Positions 7,096 to 9,500 of a stretch of 9,500 nt of DNA are shown in pieces (positions within the stretch are counted from its first letter, which is position 1; each line of letters opens with the position of its first letter). The notes beneath the pieces are model-generated. The model was not told the origin of the DNA, made no database searches, and saw only the letters and a program-made list of their open reading frames with translations. This DNA is from Spirochaetota bacterium. GTDB lineage: Bacteria > Spirochaetota > UBA4802 > UBA5550. Location of the stretch: positions 1-9,500 of the forward strand of contig JAKJGD010000042.1 of the NCBI GenBank assembly GCA_022704585.1, in the 5' to 3' direction. Position numbers and translations under genes: made by a program.

Positions 7096-9500
7096 ATGCA
7101 AAAAAAGAGAATACTCATCGTTGAAGACGAGGCGGTCATCAGTCTCTATATCCAGACCAGCCTTGAAAACCTTGGTTTTGAGATTTGCGGGCATGTCATA
7201 ACCGGCGAGGAAGCGGTACAGAAGGCCGGTGAGCTTGAACCCGATATCATACTCATGGACATCGTGCTCCAGGGTGCGATGGACGGGATTGAGGCCGCGA
7301 CAATAATCAGGGACAGGTTCGGCATACCGGTCATCTACATGACCGGTAACGCCGACATATCCACCGTCACGCGCGCCCGCGATTCAGCGCCCTACGGCTA
7401 TGTGCTGAAGCCCATCGACCTGCTGCACCTCTTCTCGACCATAGACACGGTTATAAACCGGCGCGACCTCGAGCTGCGGCTGACGGAGAGCGAGGAAAAA
7501 TTCCGGGCGATATCGGAAAACATATCCGAGGGGGTCGCGCTCACCATCGATGCGAAAAACATTTGGGTGAACGACACCTTCGCTTCCATTTTCGGCTATG
7601 CCAGGGACGAGATGATTGGCCGCGGTCCCGATCTCGTTATTCCGCAAGAAATGATGGCCGGTCTCATGTCCAGGATGGGAGAGCTGCTTGAAGGCAGGAG
7701 TCCCGGTTATTACCGGACACGCGCCGTACGGAAGGACAGCAGGGAGATCACCATAGAAGCCATGGGTAACATATTCAATTTCGGAGGGAAACGGGCGATC
7801 CTGCTGATCGTGAGGGACATCACCGAGCGGGTGCGGACCGAGGATGAGCTCACCATGCTTGGCGCCGCGGTCGGCCAGGTGGTTGACGGCATAGCCGTGT
7901 CCGACTTTGACGGGAACATCCTGTACGCGAACCGCGCCTGGATATCGATGCACGGGCTCGGGGATTCGGACATCCCCGGGAGCAGGATGGCCCTGTTCCA
8001 TACCGCTGAACAGTTACAAAACGATGTGCTGCCGTTCCTGGAGGAAGTCAGGCTCCATGGAACGCACGAGGGCGAAGTCGGGCACGTTCGCAGCGACGGA
8101 TCCGTATTCCCGACATGGATGTCCGCGAGCATGCTGAAGAATGACCGGGGCGATCCTTCCCGCTACGTGGGCGTCGCGCGGGACATCACCGGCCAGAAAG
8201 AGGCGGAACGGGCCCTGAAAGAGAGCGAGGAGCGCTTTCGTGCCGTGGTGAATAACCTGCAGGACCTCATCGTTGTCATGAACTCCGGCGGGGTCGTGAG
8301 TTTCGAGAACCCGGCCGTGGCCGCGCGCCTCGGATATTCGATGATCGGCAAGAATGCATTCGAGATCGTGCATCCCGACGATACGAAGCTCGTGGCGCAA
8401 GATTTCGCCGAGGCCGTTTCCAGGACGAACCCCGGCATCCCGACCGAGTTCCGCGTGCGGCTTGCCGACGGCAGCTGGATCTATGTTGACGCTCTGGCGA
8501 CAAACCTGATGGACAATTCGATCATACAGGGCATCCTGGTGGTGCTGCGGGACATCGACCAGCGCGTGCGGGTACAGAAGGCGCTCGGGGCCAGCGAGGA
8601 GCGGTACCGGGCCCTGTTTACCCAGTCGCCGGTCGGCGTGTTCATGTTCGACACCAGCCTGGTCCTCACGGACTGCAACGAGCGGCTTGGCGAGATAATG
8701 CGTTCGCCGCGGGAGAAACTGGTCGGCATCGACCTCAGAACGCTCAGGCACGTCCTGGTGATACCGCAGCTCGAGGACACCCTGAGAGGCAATATCAATC
8801 ACTACGAAGGCTCGTATGACGCGACCCTGAGCGGCGTCAGGCTCTGGCTCTCCGTTTCAGCAAGCCCCCTGCGCGACGAGAAAGGCGAGGTCATGGGCGG
8901 GATGGCCGTCATCGAGGACATCACCGACCGCATCAATGCGGAAGAGGACCTGCGGCTGTCCGAGGAGCGGAACCGCCTGCTGGTGGAGAACGCGAGCGAG
9001 GGCATTGCGGTCATCAGGGACTGGCGGTTCGTGTTCGTGAACCCGCAGCTGCTGAAGCTGACCGGTTTCACGAGCGGGGAGCTTGAATCGCGGCCTTTTA
9101 CCGAATTCATCCATCCCGATGACCGCGAGATGATCTCGGGCCGCTACCGGATGCGGCTGGCGGGCGACACCACGCCCTTCGTGTACGAGGTGCGCTTCCT
9201 GACCGGCTCCGGCGATGTCAGGTGGACCGAGCTCAACTCGGTGCTCTTCCGCTGGCAGGGAGAGGACGCCGTGCTGATCTTCGTCAGGGACAACACCGAG
9301 CGCAAGAAGGCCGAGGAAGAGCGGCGCAAGATCGAGGCGCAGATACAGGTGACCCAGAAGCTGGAGAGCCTGGGCGTCCTGGCGGGCGGTATCGCCCATG
9401 ATTTCAATAACTTGCTGATGGCGATCCTGGGCAACATCGACCTCGCGCTCATGGACATGACGCCGTCATCGCCCGCGCGCAGCAATCTCCTGGAAGCGGC
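7096..9500 (+). CDS. Receiver-PAS(x5)-histidine kinase, C-terminus cut by window edge
   Basis: The 801 visible codons encode a soluble sensor kinase with no membrane segment or signal peptide. Residues 3-115 are a receiver domain with E10/D11, phospho-acceptor D55, T83 and K105-P106 all present. Five PAS domains follow at about 133-247, 253-368, 376-490, 500-612 and 622-737. Four open with an S-E-E-x-[F/Y/N]-R linker (132, 377, 500 and 622), and all close with an (R/E)-D-x-(T/D) signature at 240, 362, 485, 607 and 731. A HisKA H-box, G-G-I-A-H-D-F-N-N-L-L, has H768 as the phosphorylation site. The ATPase domain is expected beyond 9500; kinases with this H-D-F-N-N box often end in a further receiver domain. 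ATG 7096 gives a natural receiver start, with GGA eight bases upstream; ATG 7078 is in frame, and a TAA at 7054 bounds the frame. No ligand-binding residues identify the signal. Confidence 0.93.
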   Translation, partial: MQKKRILIVEDEAVISLYIQTSLENLGFEICGHVITGEEAVQKAGELEPDIILMDIVLQGAMDGIEAATIIRDRFGIPVIYMTGNADISTVTRARDSAPYGYVLKPIDLLHLFSTIDTVINRRDLELRLTESEEKFRAISENISEGVALTIDAKNIWVNDTFASIFGYARDEMIGRGPDLVIPQEMMAGLMSRMGELLEGRSPGYYRTRAVRKDSREITIEAMGNIFNFGGKRAILLIVRDITERVRTEDELTMLGAAVGQVVDGIAVSDFDGNILYANRAWISMHGLGDSDIPGSRMALFHTAEQLQNDVLPFLEEVRLHGTHEGEVGHVRSDGSVFPTWMSASMLKNDRGDPSRYVGVARDITGQKEAERALKESEERFRAVVNNLQDLIVVMNSGGVVSFENPAVAARLGYSMIGKNAFEIVHPDDTKLVAQDFAEAVSRTNPGIPTEFRVRLADGSWIYVDALATNLMDNSIIQGILVVLRDIDQRVRVQKALGASEERYRALFTQSPVGVFMFDTSLVLTDCNERLGEIMRSPREKLVGIDLRTLRHVLVIPQLEDTLRGNINHYEGSYDATLSGVRLWLSVSASPLRDEKGEVMGGMAVIEDITDRINAEEDLRLSEERNRLLVENASEGIAVIRDWRFVFVNPQLLKLTGFTSGELESRPFTEFIHPDDREMISGRYRMRLAGDTTPFVYEVRFLTGSGDVRWTELNSVLFRWQGEDAVLIFVRDNTERKKAEEERRKIEAQIQVTQKLESLGVLAGGIAHDFNNLLMAILGNIDLALMDMTPSSPARSNLLEA

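Noticed and set aside
6933..7139. Minus-strand frame of 68 codons over the kinase promoter and start
   Set aside because: It overlaps the strong receiver-domain start and the promoter, has no convincing ribosome-binding site and no family resemblance.
7384..9485. Several minus-strand frames opposite the sensor kinase
   Set aside because: The plus strand encodes receiver, PAS and H-box motifs without a break from 7096 to the window end; the opposite frames have no recognisable content.

Overview
The window reads as chromosomal DNA from a GC-rich, probably Gram-negative bacterium (roughly 60% GC by eye, with AT-rich islands at the promoters). No phage, IS, CRISPR, tRNA or rRNA signal is visible. 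The taxon cannot be fixed from this stretch. A long CarB of 1107 residues and a soluble receiver-PAS-kinase protein are compatible with Spirochaetota or a deltaproteobacterial-type lineage, but this is a weak inference.

Layout. (1) Positions 1-1332, minus strand: a TetR-family regulator followed by a cation diffusion facilitator (CDF) exporter that runs off the left edge, apparently one transcription unit. (2) 1333-1628: an AT-rich divergent control region with promoter elements for the regulator unit and a good promoter, overlaid by two inverted repeats, for carB. (3) 1629-5497, plus strand: carB (carbamoyl-phosphate synthase large subunit) and pyrR (PyrR-type phosphoribosyltransferase), 2 bp apart; carA is not adjacent. 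(4) 5494-6711, minus strand: an unrecognised, all-helical, apparently cytosolic protein of 405 residues. It converges on pyrR so tightly that both genes use the same CTAG for their stop codons. (5) 6712-7095: a control region with probable promoters in both directions, short repeats and a doubtful 58-codon ORF. (6) 7096-9500, plus strand: the first 801 codons of a large soluble sensor kinase, with an N-terminal receiver domain, five PAS domains and a histidine-kinase H-box; it runs off the right edge.

How the genes work together. CarB makes carbamoyl phosphate for arginine and pyrimidines. In Bacillus, PyrR senses UMP and attenuates pyr transcription, but here most of the basic residues linked to RNA binding are replaced and no PyrR-binding loop is visible in the carB leader. 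This PyrR therefore looks more like a uracil phosphoribosyltransferase or a regulator acting another way. The TetR-CDF pair looks like a self-contained metal-efflux or stress module. The 405-residue protein and the kinase are divergently arranged and could share control, but nothing in the sequence proves a functional link. I see no clearly new multi-gene system. The best leads are the divergent PyrR, the unrecognised helical protein and the structured carB promoter.
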